Shown here: in pieces, positions 11,387 to 16,439 of the stretch
How positions within the stretch are numbered: position 1 is the stretch's first letter
Layout: each line of letters begins with the position of its first letter
Source: a virus
DNA: 20,053 nucleotides
IMG/VR virus record: IMGVR_UViG_3300031773_000062
Location: 1 to 20,053 of that record
Direction: 5' to 3' (one strand)
The notes under the pieces: model-generated
Seen by the model: only the letters and a program-made list of their open reading frames with translations
What the model was told of the DNA's origin: nothing
The model's database searches: none
Program-made: the position numbers and the translations under genes

Positions 11387-11410
11387 CTTAACGAAAAATT
11401 CTGTCAGACT
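11383..11410 (+). promoter_or_regulatory. promoter with A-rich leader
   Basis: TTGACT (11383-11388, overlapping the stop), 16-bp spacer, CAGACT (11405-11410) in CTGTCAGACT. The leader to ATG 11445 is ~28 nt and A-rich. Confidence 0.76.
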
Positions 11411-11444
11411 TAAAGACATAAAATTAAACGAATCAAAAAAAATT

Positions 11445-11705
11445 ATGACACAAGGAAAAGAATACAATGGCTGGAGCAATCACGCAACCTGGAACGTTGC
11501 ATTATGGATCAACGGAGAAGAAGGAATTCATACTTTCGCAAAGTATTTTTCAAACTATCTCGATTTTGTCGCTGGCATGAAGGAAGTCAGCGAAGGATCA
11601 TTGGCTTTTGAGACTCCTGATGGAGTAAGCTGGACAGATTCGGCTCTCGACCATGACGAGCTTAACGAGATTTTTTCTGACATGGAAGAGGAAAATTCTC
11701 TATGA
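11445..11705 (+). CDS. DUF7249-like small phage protein, 86 aa
   Basis: The N-terminus KEYNGWSNHATWNVALWINGEEGI matches the 'YNGWxNxATWxVxLW' signature of a small family widespread in phages that I associate with DUF7249. The rest is acidic and helical, ending in an Asp/Glu-rich tail. Function is unknown. The stop overlaps a 20-codon frame by ATGA (11702-11705). Confidence 0.76.
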   Translation: MTQGKEYNGWSNHATWNVALWINGEEGIHTFAKYFSNYLDFVAGMKEVSEGSLAFETPDGVSWTDSALDHDELNEIFSDMEEENSL

Positions 11706-11764
11706 AAGACCAAGCTTGGAAACCTTACTCGGAAGAATTAAAATTCTATTTGACAAAACAATAA
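11702..11764 (+). CDS. possible 20-aa peptide
   Basis: A short frame (MKDQAWKPYSEELKF...) coupled by an ATGA overlap to the DUF7249-like gene. Its last codons contain the TTGACA box of the next promoter. The composition is soluble and amphipathic, unlike the membrane micropeptides. It could equally be a relic left where a cassette was joined. Confidence 0.35.
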   Translation: MKDQAWKPYSEELKFYLTKQ

Positions 11765-11777
11765 AAACCCACATACT
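11750..11777 (+). promoter_or_regulatory. promoter with A-rich leader
   Basis: TTGACA (11750-11755), 16-bp spacer, CATACT (11772-11777). The leader to ATG 11803 ends ATCAAAAAATT-ATG. Confidence 0.65.
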
Positions 11778-11802
11778 TAAACACATAGAAAATCAAAAAA
11801 TT

Positions 11803-11976
11803 ATGACAAAAGAAACACTAGCAATGATCGTGGCCGAAAACTTTGAAAAAGCCAAGCATGGAGATGCCTTTGCGATTTCTGCCATTATTGGGGCACAAGA
11901 GGAATTGAAAAAGATTAAAGAGCTTGAGGATAGAATCGCCCAAGGAAACCCATTGCCATCAAACCCATTAGTATAA
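11803..11976 (+). CDS. helical hypothetical protein, 57 aa
   Basis: Starting at 11803 the product is almost wholly helical (TKETLAMIVAENFEKAKHGDAFAISAI...) with a coiled-coil-like EELKKIKELEDRI segment and a Pro/Asn tail. An in-frame upstream ATG lies inside other genes and is rejected. It is followed 4 nt later by the next gene. Confidence 0.66.
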   Translation: MTKETLAMIVAENFEKAKHGDAFAISAIIGAQEELKKIKELEDRIAQGNPLPSNPLV

Positions 11977-11980
11977 AACC

Positions 11981-12313
11981 ATGAAAACATTTGACGACCT
12001 AGAATTTAATCCTCACGCCAACAACCCTAAAAGCGTTCAAGCTCGTTGCTCTCTTGGCAACAGCATCTCAATTTCTGTCGTAGCTGGCGAAAGCCTTTAC
12101 GGAAGCGTTGAGTCTGCCCTTTATGAAGTTGGAGCGTTTCAAGGTAGGGAGTGGATTCCACTTTCTTGTGCTGATGACGTTATAGGATGGCAAAGTCCAG
12201 AACAGATCACGCAGTTGATGGCTCAACTGCAAGCGGATAATGTCCAAGACTGGATTAAGCAAAAGATTGGCGAGAAACTTGATTGGCAAGAAGAAAACAT
12301 ATATACTGCATAA
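11981..12313 (+). CDS. conserved phage hypothetical protein, 110 aa
   Basis: The product opens KTFDDLEFNPHANNPKSVQARCSLGNSISISVVAGES and later shows a ...DDVIGWQSPEQITQLMAQLQ segment. This 'FDDLEFxPH ... NGxxxSVV ... DDVIGxLTxExVxxLMxxVQ' plan matches a small protein found in many phages. It is probably a two-part alpha/beta fold; function is unknown. Its TAA is followed by A/T-rich DNA and then two hairpins that end the unit. Confidence 0.76.
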   Translation: MKTFDDLEFNPHANNPKSVQARCSLGNSISISVVAGESLYGSVESALYEVGAFQGREWIPLSCADDVIGWQSPEQITQLMAQLQADNVQDWIKQKIGEKLDWQEENIYTA

Positions 12314-12350
12314 GTATTAAAAAGTATTAACTTTTTTAGTGTTAGTGTTC

Positions 12351-12419
12351 ATGATAAAAGGTATTGTAGCGGGGTCTATTTCCCTGGTTAGATTTGACGC
12401 CTTTCCGATAACTACATAA
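12351..12419 (+). CDS. doubtful 22-aa peptide
   Basis: A short frame, MIKGIVAGSISLVRFDAFPITT-like, placed as the 14827 micropeptide is (after a GTATTAACTT motif), but less hydrophobic. It may be a decayed relative; weakly supported. Confidence 0.2.
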   Translation: MIKGIVAGSISLVRFDAFPITT

Positions 12420-12435
12420 AAGTCGGAGTCGCCGT

Positions 12436-12471
12436 CCCCTGCCGAGGTTAGTGAGGTTTCCTCGGCGGGGG
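12436..12471 (+). terminator. CCCCTG-type hairpin, second copy
   Basis: CCCCTGCCGAGG (12436-12447) pairs over 12 bp with CCTCGGCGGGGG (12460-12471). No long T tract follows; the 33-bp hairpin begins 2 nt later, making a double hairpin. Confidence 0.65.
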
Positions 12472-12473
12472 AT

Positions 12474-12506
12474 TTGGCACGGGAGCGGCAGCCCGCCCCA
12501 TGCCAA
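12474..12506 (+). repeat. 33-bp hairpin repeat, copy 9
   Basis: Consensus-type copy: TTGGCACGGG, AGCGGCAGCCCGC, CCCATGCCAA. Identical in its left 23 bases to copies 11 and 12. Confidence 0.9.
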
Positions 12507-12565
12507 TTGCATTTGTATTAAAAGTGCATACATTTAGCGCTAACGAAAAAACTTTCAGAAACCTC

Positions 12566-12593
12566 TTGACTTTATAAAATTTTCTGTCAAACT
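12566..12593 (+). promoter_or_regulatory. promoter for 12603 gene
   Basis: TTGACT (12566-12571), 16-bp spacer, CAAACT (12588-12593) in TGTCAAACTA, with the TTGAC/GTCAA inverted repeat complete. ATG is 9 nt after the -10 box. Confidence 0.77.
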
Positions 12594-12602
12594 AGTACCA
12601 TA

Positions 12603-12875
12603 ATGACAAAAAGAGAAGTAGAAGAAAAAAGAAAGCGCGAAGAAGCTCAGGGACTGAAGGAATTTCTTGCCAGCGATAAGTATAAGGTTTTTGCCAAGGA
12701 AACTCTAGAAGCCAACGCAAAGCTTTGTGAAACTGGCCTTTCAGATGCAGAATTTCCTCCTGACCCCGAAGCTCAAAAGTCCTTTGCCAAGCGTTTTCGT
12801 GCGTCCATGCTGGGAGTGGTTGACCAGTACAATGCAGACGAATTCCCTGGGGTTGAATTCACCGAAGAAAGTTAA
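12603..12875 (+). CDS. charged helical protein, 90 aa
   Basis: The N-terminus is a dense Lys/Glu/Arg helix (TKREVEEKRKREEAQGLKEF), followed by a second helical part and an acidic tail. Coiled-coil formation is likely. No family is recognised. Leaderless or nearly so; followed within 10 nt by the next promoter. Confidence 0.7.
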   Translation: MTKREVEEKRKREEAQGLKEFLASDKYKVFAKETLEANAKLCETGLSDAEFPPDPEAQKSFAKRFRASMLGVVDQYNADEFPGVEFTEES

Positions 12876-12884
12876 ACAAAGCCC

Positions 12885-12912
12885 TTGACTTTATGAAAAA
12901 AGTTGTCATACT
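12885..12912 (+). promoter_or_regulatory. promoter with A-rich leader
   Basis: TTGACT (12885-12890), 16-bp spacer, CATACT (12907-12912) in TTGTCATACTA. A short leader ends TTAAAAAACC-ATG. Confidence 0.76.
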
Positions 12913-12936
12913 AAAATTATAGAAAATTAAAAAACC

Positions 12937-13107
12937 ATGCAAAAACAAATCATCATCGGCAACCTAACCAAACTAATCGGCAAAGCCAATGCCCCAAGCG
13001 ATTTTGCCATCGCCACCACAATGGTCAGACATGCTGACCTTGACAATTCAAGCAAGATAAAACTGCACACATTTATTGCCCAGAAAAAGATTCAAAAAGG
13101 GCATTGA
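12937..13107 (+). CDS. 56-aa hypothetical protein
   Basis: The product MQKQIIIGNLTKLIGKANAP... is a basic, helical small protein with mostly C-ending codons, like other genes with A-rich leaders. The start follows the AAAAAACC-ATG leader end found in front of several genes. Its TGA overlaps the next -35 box. No family is recognised. Confidence 0.62.
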   Translation: MQKQIIIGNLTKLIGKANAPSDFAIATTMVRHADLDNSSKIKLHTFIAQKKIQKGH

Positions 13108-13132
13108 CAAAAACCTTTTTATTTGCCAGAAT
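13104..13132 (+). promoter_or_regulatory. promoter with A-rich leader
   Basis: TTGACA (13104-13109, overlapping the stop), 17-bp spacer, CAGAAT (13127-13132) preceded by TG. The leader ends ATCAAAAAACC-ATG at 13166. Confidence 0.55.
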
Positions 13133-13165
13133 TATTTAAACTCAAAATCAACGTATCAAAAAACC

Positions 13166-13348
13166 ATGACAATCGATCAATTAGCCCATCAAGATTCTGC
13201 CGATCAACTCGCATCTTGCCCCGATTACAATCGTTGGCTTGACAAGCAACAGGAACAAACCTTGCAACTGATGGAGGAACATTTTCGTTCACTCAATCAG
13301 GGCAACGGGCAAACCTACGACAACCTAGAGGATCAACTCTCTCATTAG
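13166..13348 (+). CDS. 60-aa hypothetical protein
   Basis: A Gln/Asp-rich helical protein (TIDQLAHQDSADQLASCPDYNRWLDKQQ...). The start is taken at the AAAAAACC-ATG leader; an upstream in-frame ATG at 13076 overlaps the preceding gene and promoter. It is separated by 1 nt from the next gene. Function unknown. Confidence 0.66.
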   Translation: MTIDQLAHQDSADQLASCPDYNRWLDKQQEQTLQLMEEHFRSLNQGNGQTYDNLEDQLSH

Positions 13349-13349
13349 A

Positions 13350-13535
13350 ATGATTACAATCAAAAGACATCCTAACCTTGACAATTGGATCGAGGTTAGA
13401 CACTTCTCCAAGCTACTTGATCAATTCAGCTCACGAGTGCAAGCGTATCGTTTTGCTTGTGAACAGGCAGAAAAGCGTAGGACAAAAATGATGGATCTTG
13501 ACAAGGGGGAAATCAACTACCGCCCACTAAGATGA
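13350..13535 (+). CDS. small phage protein, 61 aa
   Basis: The pattern TIKRHPNLDNWIEVRHFSKLLDQFSSRVQAYRFACEQAEK recalls small phage proteins with one beta hairpin and a basic helix that read 'HPxxxGWIEVRxxxKLxxxxxxRxxAxRLA'. Function is unknown. It ends in an ATGA overlap with a membrane micropeptide. Confidence 0.68.
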   Translation: MITIKRHPNLDNWIEVRHFSKLLDQFSSRVQAYRFACEQAEKRRTKMMDLDKGEINYRPLR

Positions 13536-13588
13536 TTATTTTAGCGTTAGCAATGGGAGTGATTATATTTGCATACATTACCCGATAA
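13532..13588 (+). CDS. 18-aa single-pass membrane micropeptide
   Basis: One hydrophobic helix (MIILALAMGVIIFAY) with a short ITR tail, coupled by ATGA to the gene upstream. The same placement at the end of a unit as at 14827 supports it; on its own it would be too short to call. Confidence 0.45.
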   Translation: MIILALAMGVIIFAYITR

Positions 13589-13638
13589 AGATATTAAAAT
13601 GTATTAACTTTTAGTCGTATATACATACCTCAGTCAAT

Positions 13639-13674
13639 CCCCCATCGAGGTTAGTGGTTTTTCCTTGGTGGGGG
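13639..13674 (+). terminator. CCCCTG-type hairpin, third copy (diverged)
   Basis: CCCCCATCGAGG (13639-13650) pairs with CCTTGGTGGGGG (13663-13674) through two G.T pairs. Stem length is kept although bases differ from 12436, which suggests the fold is under selection. It is followed 2 nt later by the 33-bp hairpin. Confidence 0.62.
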
Positions 13675-13676
13675 AA

Positions 13677-13709
13677 TTGGCACTCGGCGGGCTGCCCGTC
13701 CCATGCCAA
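13677..13709 (+). repeat. 33-bp hairpin repeat, copy 10
   Basis: TTGGCACTCGGCGGGCTGCC / CCCATGCCAA; the left arm is altered after TTGGCA but the right arm is intact. It lies 89 bp before the next -35 box. Confidence 0.85.
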
Positions 13710-13760
13710 TTTGTTTTATAAGTATTTATATGTATTTATATTAAAAATGCATACATTTTA
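13710..13760 (+). repeat. TGCATACA spacer element, copy 2
   Basis: TTTATAAGTATTTATATGTAT, then TTATATTAAAA and ATGCATACAT: the same inverted-repeat element as at 11106, with one changed base in the left arm. Confidence 0.6.
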
Positions 13761-13798
13761 CCTCACGAAAAAAAAGTGAAAAAAGTTTCACAAAAGGG

Positions 13799-13826
13799 TT
13801 GACTTTATAAAAAAAACTGTCAGACT
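13799..13826 (+). promoter_or_regulatory. promoter with A-rich leader
   Basis: TTGACT (13799-13804), 16-bp spacer, CAGACT (13821-13826) in CTGTCAGACTATTATTAT. The leader of ~30 nt is A-rich. Confidence 0.77.
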
Positions 13827-13863
13827 ATTATTATAACAATCAAAAAAGAAAGAAAAATCACAT

Positions 13864-14058
13864 ATGCAATTCATTATCAAACCACCCTCCAAGTACGGCA
13901 ACTACTGCATGACCGTTTTTAACTGCGGTTATCGCATCGCAATTCACAACTCTCAGAGCCGCAAGTACATTTCGCGAGTGATCCGCAAGTATACCGACAG
14001 AATGGCAAGTCCATCCCATGCCGCACATGGCAAAGCTGTTCAGATCGTTTGGAACTAA
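13864..14058 (+). CDS. basic hypothetical protein, 64 aa
   Basis: A basic, Ser/Tyr/Arg-rich small protein (FIIKPPSKYGNYCMTVFNCGYRIAIH...) with strand-like N-terminal and helical C-terminal halves. Codons are largely C-ending. No family is recognised. It is followed by a 57-codon gene 19 nt later. Confidence 0.66.
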   Translation: MQFIIKPPSKYGNYCMTVFNCGYRIAIHNSQSRKYISRVIRKYTDRMASPSHAAHGKAVQIVWN

Positions 14059-14077
14059 AACCTAACTTATATTAAAA

Positions 14078-14251
14078 ATGATTAAAATTAACGACATAGT
14101 CCTTACCGCGCAAAACAATCTTTGCAAGGTGCAATCCATTCGCAGTAAAATTGCTTTACTCAAGGGCGTTGGCTCAGATAAAAAGCTCATTGCTTGCGTA
14201 AAGGATCTCCGCACCTTAAAACCTTTTCATGGGGCAACAACAATTATTTAA
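14078..14251 (+). CDS. 57-aa hypothetical protein
   Basis: The product MIKINDIVLTAQNNLCKVQSIRSKIALLKG... has the short-strand pattern of a small SH3-like barrel (INDIVLT..., CKVQSI..., IALLKG). It is A-rich upstream of the ATG, with no Shine-Dalgarno motif. It is followed 18 nt after its stop by the next promoter. Confidence 0.6.
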   Translation: MIKINDIVLTAQNNLCKVQSIRSKIALLKGVGSDKKLIACVKDLRTLKPFHGATTII

Positions 14252-14269
14252 AAAAACTTTGCTATTCGC

Positions 14270-14297
14270 TTGACTTTACCAAAAATTCTGTCAAACT
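14270..14297 (+). promoter_or_regulatory. promoter with A-rich leader
   Basis: TTGACT (14270-14275), 16-bp spacer, CAAACT (14292-14297) in CTGTCAAACTA. The leader contains GAATTAAGATTAAAACCAC and ends AAAAAACC-ATG, closely matching the leaders at 10742 and 15132. Confidence 0.78.
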
Positions 14298-14336
14298 AGT
14301 TAAAGAATTAAGATTAAAACCACTAACTAAAAAACC

Positions 14337-14600
14337 ATGTTTCAGATCACATTAGAAGTAACACAAGTAACCCCTCGCACTTGGCTAGAAGTCGGCCATG
14401 TCAAAACAATCAAGATGGATCAGGCATTGCCTATCGGTTCTGAGATCAACGATTTCGGCCACGTTGCCAAGGTCATTGACGTTCAAGAGATTGAAGAAAC
14501 TCCTTGGACAGAAGAACAAGAAAAGAAGATGCAAGCCAACATGGCAAAAGACATCAACGCATCCTTTGACAGGAAAACAAGAAGGATTTTCAACTCATGA
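14337..14600 (+). CDS. hypothetical protein, 87 aa
   Basis: Beta-rich N-terminal half (FQITLEVTQVTPRTWLEVGHVKTI) followed by an acidic/basic helical C-terminal half (WTEEQEKKMQANMAKDI). No family is recognised. It ends in an ATGA overlap with the next gene. Confidence 0.7.
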   Translation: MFQITLEVTQVTPRTWLEVGHVKTIKMDQALPIGSEINDFGHVAKVIDVQEIEETPWTEEQEKKMQANMAKDINASFDRKTRRIFNS

Positions 14601-14806
14601 GTACAATTGACGAACCTCCATTTATATTAACAACACTTAACGAACACAACATAATTTTGAGAAAGGACAATCCATATTATAAACCAACAGGAAAAGATAT
14701 GCCTTTAGGGATTGAGTGCGTAGTCGCCAACTCGGACAGACTGGTCGAGATTACAAAAGATTTAAATCTTGATGAAGATAATGTGGTGTGGCTGTTGAAT
14801 GATTAA
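14597..14806 (+). CDS. acidic hypothetical protein, 69 aa
   Basis: A soluble protein (STIDEPPFILTTLNEHNIIL...LGIECVVANSDRLVEI) ending in an acidic stretch. It is translationally coupled to the upstream gene and followed by GTATTAACTT and a membrane micropeptide. Function unknown. Confidence 0.66.
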   Translation: MSTIDEPPFILTTLNEHNIILRKDNPYYKPTGKDMPLGIECVVANSDRLVEITKDLNLDEDNVVWLLND

Positions 14807-14826
14807 AAAGTATTAACTTATATTAT

Positions 14827-14901
14827 ATGATAATTGTATTGACTATATGTGCAGGGTTTGCGATTGGGTCGGTTAGCCTTTGCTTATTGTGTTTGAGGTA
14901 G
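14827..14901 (+). CDS. 24-aa single-pass membrane micropeptide
   Basis: A strongly hydrophobic helix (MIIVLTICAGFAIGSVSLC) with Cys residues and a terminal Arg. Unlike the others it is not overlapped by a neighbour; it begins 20 nt after the upstream stop. The last base of its TAG starts a small GGGC/GCCC hairpin. Confidence 0.45.
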   Translation: MIIVLTICAGFAIGSVSLCLLCLR

Positions 14902-14940
14902 GGCTGTAGCCCGCTCTATGACTGGCCTCACGAGGCCCCG
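14901..14940 (+). terminator. pair of short GC hairpins
   Basis: GGGC-TGTA-GCCC (14901-14912) and GGCCTC-AC-GAGGCC (14924-14937) stand in tandem, without a T tract. They may act with the 33-bp hairpin that follows to end the transcript. Confidence 0.4.
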
Positions 14941-14977
14941 CAACCCGCATAAACACTGGGCTGGGGGCCGATAGAGA

Positions 14978-15010
14978 TTGGCACGGGAGCGGCAGCCCGC
15001 CCCATGCCAA
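14978..15010 (+). repeat. 33-bp hairpin repeat, copy 11
   Basis: Identical in sequence to copy 9 over all 33 bases (TTGGCACGGG, AGCGGCAGCCCGC, CCCATGCCAA). The following -35 box is 90 bp downstream. Confidence 0.9.
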
Positions 15011-15062
15011 TTTACTTTATAAGTATTTGTATGCATTTGTATGCATTTTGCATATGTTTTAG
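15011..15062 (+). repeat. TGCATACA spacer element, copy 3
   Basis: TTATAAGTATTTGTATGCATT with a second TTGTATGCATT and then TTGCATATG: same family as 11106 and 13710 but with the left arm doubled. Confidence 0.55.
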
Positions 15063-15100
15063 AGGGCCTAAAAAAACTTTATTTTTTTTTCGATTAGGGG

Positions 15101-15128
15101 TTGACTTTATCAAAAATTCCGTCATACT
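15101..15128 (+). promoter_or_regulatory. promoter with A-rich leader
   Basis: TTGACT (15101-15106), 16-bp spacer, CATACT (15123-15128) in CCGTCATACTATTATTAT, with an A6-CTTTA-T10 tract 12 bp upstream that resembles an UP element. Confidence 0.78.
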
Positions 15129-15165
15129 ATTATTATATTAAGATTAAAACCACGAATTAAAAATT

Positions 15166-15360
15166 ATGCATCACTTAAAAGTAGACATCCTAAACCCTGA
15201 CACCAACGAAGTTTTAAAGCACAATGTTAACATGAGCTTTGATGGAAAAAAGTCCATTGGCGAGATGAATGCCGTTTTGCTTGCTCAAGGTGGCAATTGT
15301 TTTCGGGTTATCGAAATCGTTAAAGAAAACCCCGCCCTTCCCCCTGTTCGCTTATTTTAA
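15166..15360 (+). CDS. hypothetical protein, 64 aa
   Basis: A small alpha/beta protein (HHLKVDILNPDTNEVLKHNVNMSFDGKKSIGEM...) with C-terminal Pro-rich tail. No family is recognised. First of three genes, each preceded by its own A-rich, SD-less stretch rather than by overlaps. Confidence 0.67.
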   Translation: MHHLKVDILNPDTNEVLKHNVNMSFDGKKSIGEMNAVLLAQGGNCFRVIEIVKENPALPPVRLF

Positions 15361-15384
15361 CCTAAAACCATAAATCAAAAAACC

Positions 15385-15552
15385 ATGTTTAAAGTAATTA
15401 GAGTATCCTTCGACATCGACACAGGCAACGAATCCGAGGACGTTATTGTCCACACGCCAGACCAAGATTTTGCGAATCAGATTCGCGATGAGATTAACCT
15501 TGAGAATCAAATCCCTGGCCACGAGCATTTTGCCGTCACTATTCATGTTTAA
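15385..15552 (+). CDS. acidic hypothetical protein, 55 aa
   Basis: The product MFKVIRVSFDIDTGNESEDVIVHTPDQDFANQIRDEI... looks like a short beta hairpin followed by a helix. The leader end AATCAAAAAACC-ATG matches the recurring motif and fixes the start. Function unknown. Confidence 0.64.
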   Translation: MFKVIRVSFDIDTGNESEDVIVHTPDQDFANQIRDEINLENQIPGHEHFAVTIHV

Positions 15553-15576
15553 ACCACAAACCAAAAAAAAATTATT

Positions 15577-15774
15577 ATGACCAAGAAACATTTTGAACTT
15601 ATCGCCCAAACCCTCAACAAGGCTTACACTATTGCGTCTCCTGGGTCTGCAAGTCACCACCATGCAGTAATGAATGTTGTTGAAGCAATCGCCTTTGACC
15701 TGTCAGTAAAGTTTCAAGATCTCAATCCAAACTTTGACCAAGATCGATTTGTCGAAGCGGTAACAGAAGATTAA
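15577..15774 (+). CDS. conserved small phage protein, 65 aa
   Basis: The pattern TKKHFELIAQTLNKA, then AIAFDLSVKFQDLNPNFDQDRFVEAV, matches a widespread small phage family ('KHFxAIAxxLRxA ... LAxxFAxxNPNFDRxRFLxAV'). It is helical; function is unknown. It closes a three-gene unit and is followed by a 12-bp tandem repeat and a hairpin. Confidence 0.78.
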   Translation: MTKKHFELIAQTLNKAYTIASPGSASHHHAVMNVVEAIAFDLSVKFQDLNPNFDQDRFVEAVTED

Positions 15775-15776
15775 GC

Positions 15777-15824
15777 CTTATGTATAGGGTTATGTATAGC
15801 CTTATGTATAAGGTTATGTATAGC
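15777..15824 (+). repeat. four tandem 12-bp repeats
   Basis: CTTATGTATAGG, GTTATGTATAGC, CTTATGTATAAG and GTTATGTATAGC follow one another without a gap. Adjacent units are partly self-complementary (CCTTATGTATAAGG), so the array can fold; it ends 3 nt before the next hairpin repeat. Confidence 0.8.
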
Positions 15825-15827
15825 GTT

Positions 15828-15860
15828 TTGGCACGGGAGCGGCAGCCCGCGCCGTGCCAA
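15828..15860 (+). repeat. 33-bp hairpin repeat, copy 12
   Basis: TTGGCACGGG, AGCGGCAGCCCGC, GCCGTGCCAA. The left 23 bases equal copies 9 and 11. It precedes a long non-coding gap without a class-typical promoter. Confidence 0.9.
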
Positions 15861-16127
15861 TTAGCTCTATCACTGGGCTAGCGGCCGATGATGCATTTAT
15901 ATTAAAAGTAGTATTTATTCCGAATTAAATCGAATTAATTAATTTGCCGACGAATTTTCCGCAACTTAAAGAGCTTTAAGAGTTTTTTTATGCATTTATT
16001 TTGCTGTTTGGCTCTATTAGTGGTCTCAGGGCCGATCTTTTTCCTCGTATTTTTCGGAAAATGGTTTATAATGTATTACATAGAAAATTAAGAAAGACCT
16101 TTTTAAAAACCACAAACCAAAAAAATC
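15861..16127 (+). promoter_or_regulatory. non-coding gap with TATAAT promoter
   Basis: No credible gene. It contains ACTGGGCT-AGCGGCCGAT (also near 14955), part of the TGCATACA element (ATGCATTTATATTAAAAG) and an A/T-rich hairpin CTTAAAG/CTTTAAG (15965-15980) followed by T7 that could be a weak terminator. TATAAT at 16067-16072 has no good -35 box. The following leader is A-rich and ends ACCAAAAAAATC-ATG. Confidence 0.45.
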
Positions 16128-16364
16128 ATGCAATTATTCAAAGCCACTCATTTCGTCATCACCCCTCACGCTGGAGATTCCGCTTGCGGATTCGGCTTCT
16201 CCAAGTCACCCAAGCAAGCCATTAAGCTTGCCAAGGCTAACGCTTGGGACGGCCTCAGCCGTTGGGACAATGCCAATGGGCATTGCTCCTCCATCGGTGG
16301 GGAAGTCACCCACCTCCTTAACGCCACCAATGGCAAGGTGGTCAAGCAGATCCTTGATCTGTAA
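16128..16364 (+). CDS. hypothetical protein, 78 aa
   Basis: A small protein (QLFKATHFVITPHAGDSACGFGFSKSPKQAIKLAKANAWDGL...) with a helical AIKLAKANAW segment, where AKxxAW recalls enzymatic or nucleic-acid-binding folds only vaguely. Codons end in C unusually often, contrasting with A/T-rich leaderless genes. Its leader is nearly the same as that of the 15577 gene. No family is recognised. Confidence 0.67.
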   Translation: MQLFKATHFVITPHAGDSACGFGFSKSPKQAIKLAKANAWDGLSRWDNANGHCSSIGGEVTHLLNATNGKVVKQILDL

Positions 16365-16381
16365 AAACTTCACTTATACCC

Positions 16382-16409
16382 TTGACTTTATCAAAAAAGT
16401 TGTCAAACT
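16382..16409 (+). promoter_or_regulatory. promoter with A-rich leader
   Basis: TTGACT (16382-16387), 16-bp spacer, CAAACT (16404-16409) in TTGTCAAACTA. This is the last clear promoter of this class in the window. Confidence 0.77.
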
Positions 16410-16439
16410 AGTAGAATAAATTAATTAAAAAACCACATT

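Noticed and set aside
16001-16225. 74-aa rightward frame overlapping the 16128 gene
   Set aside because: It spans the TATAAT region and leader, and its C-terminal half is the out-of-frame reading of the better-supported gene.
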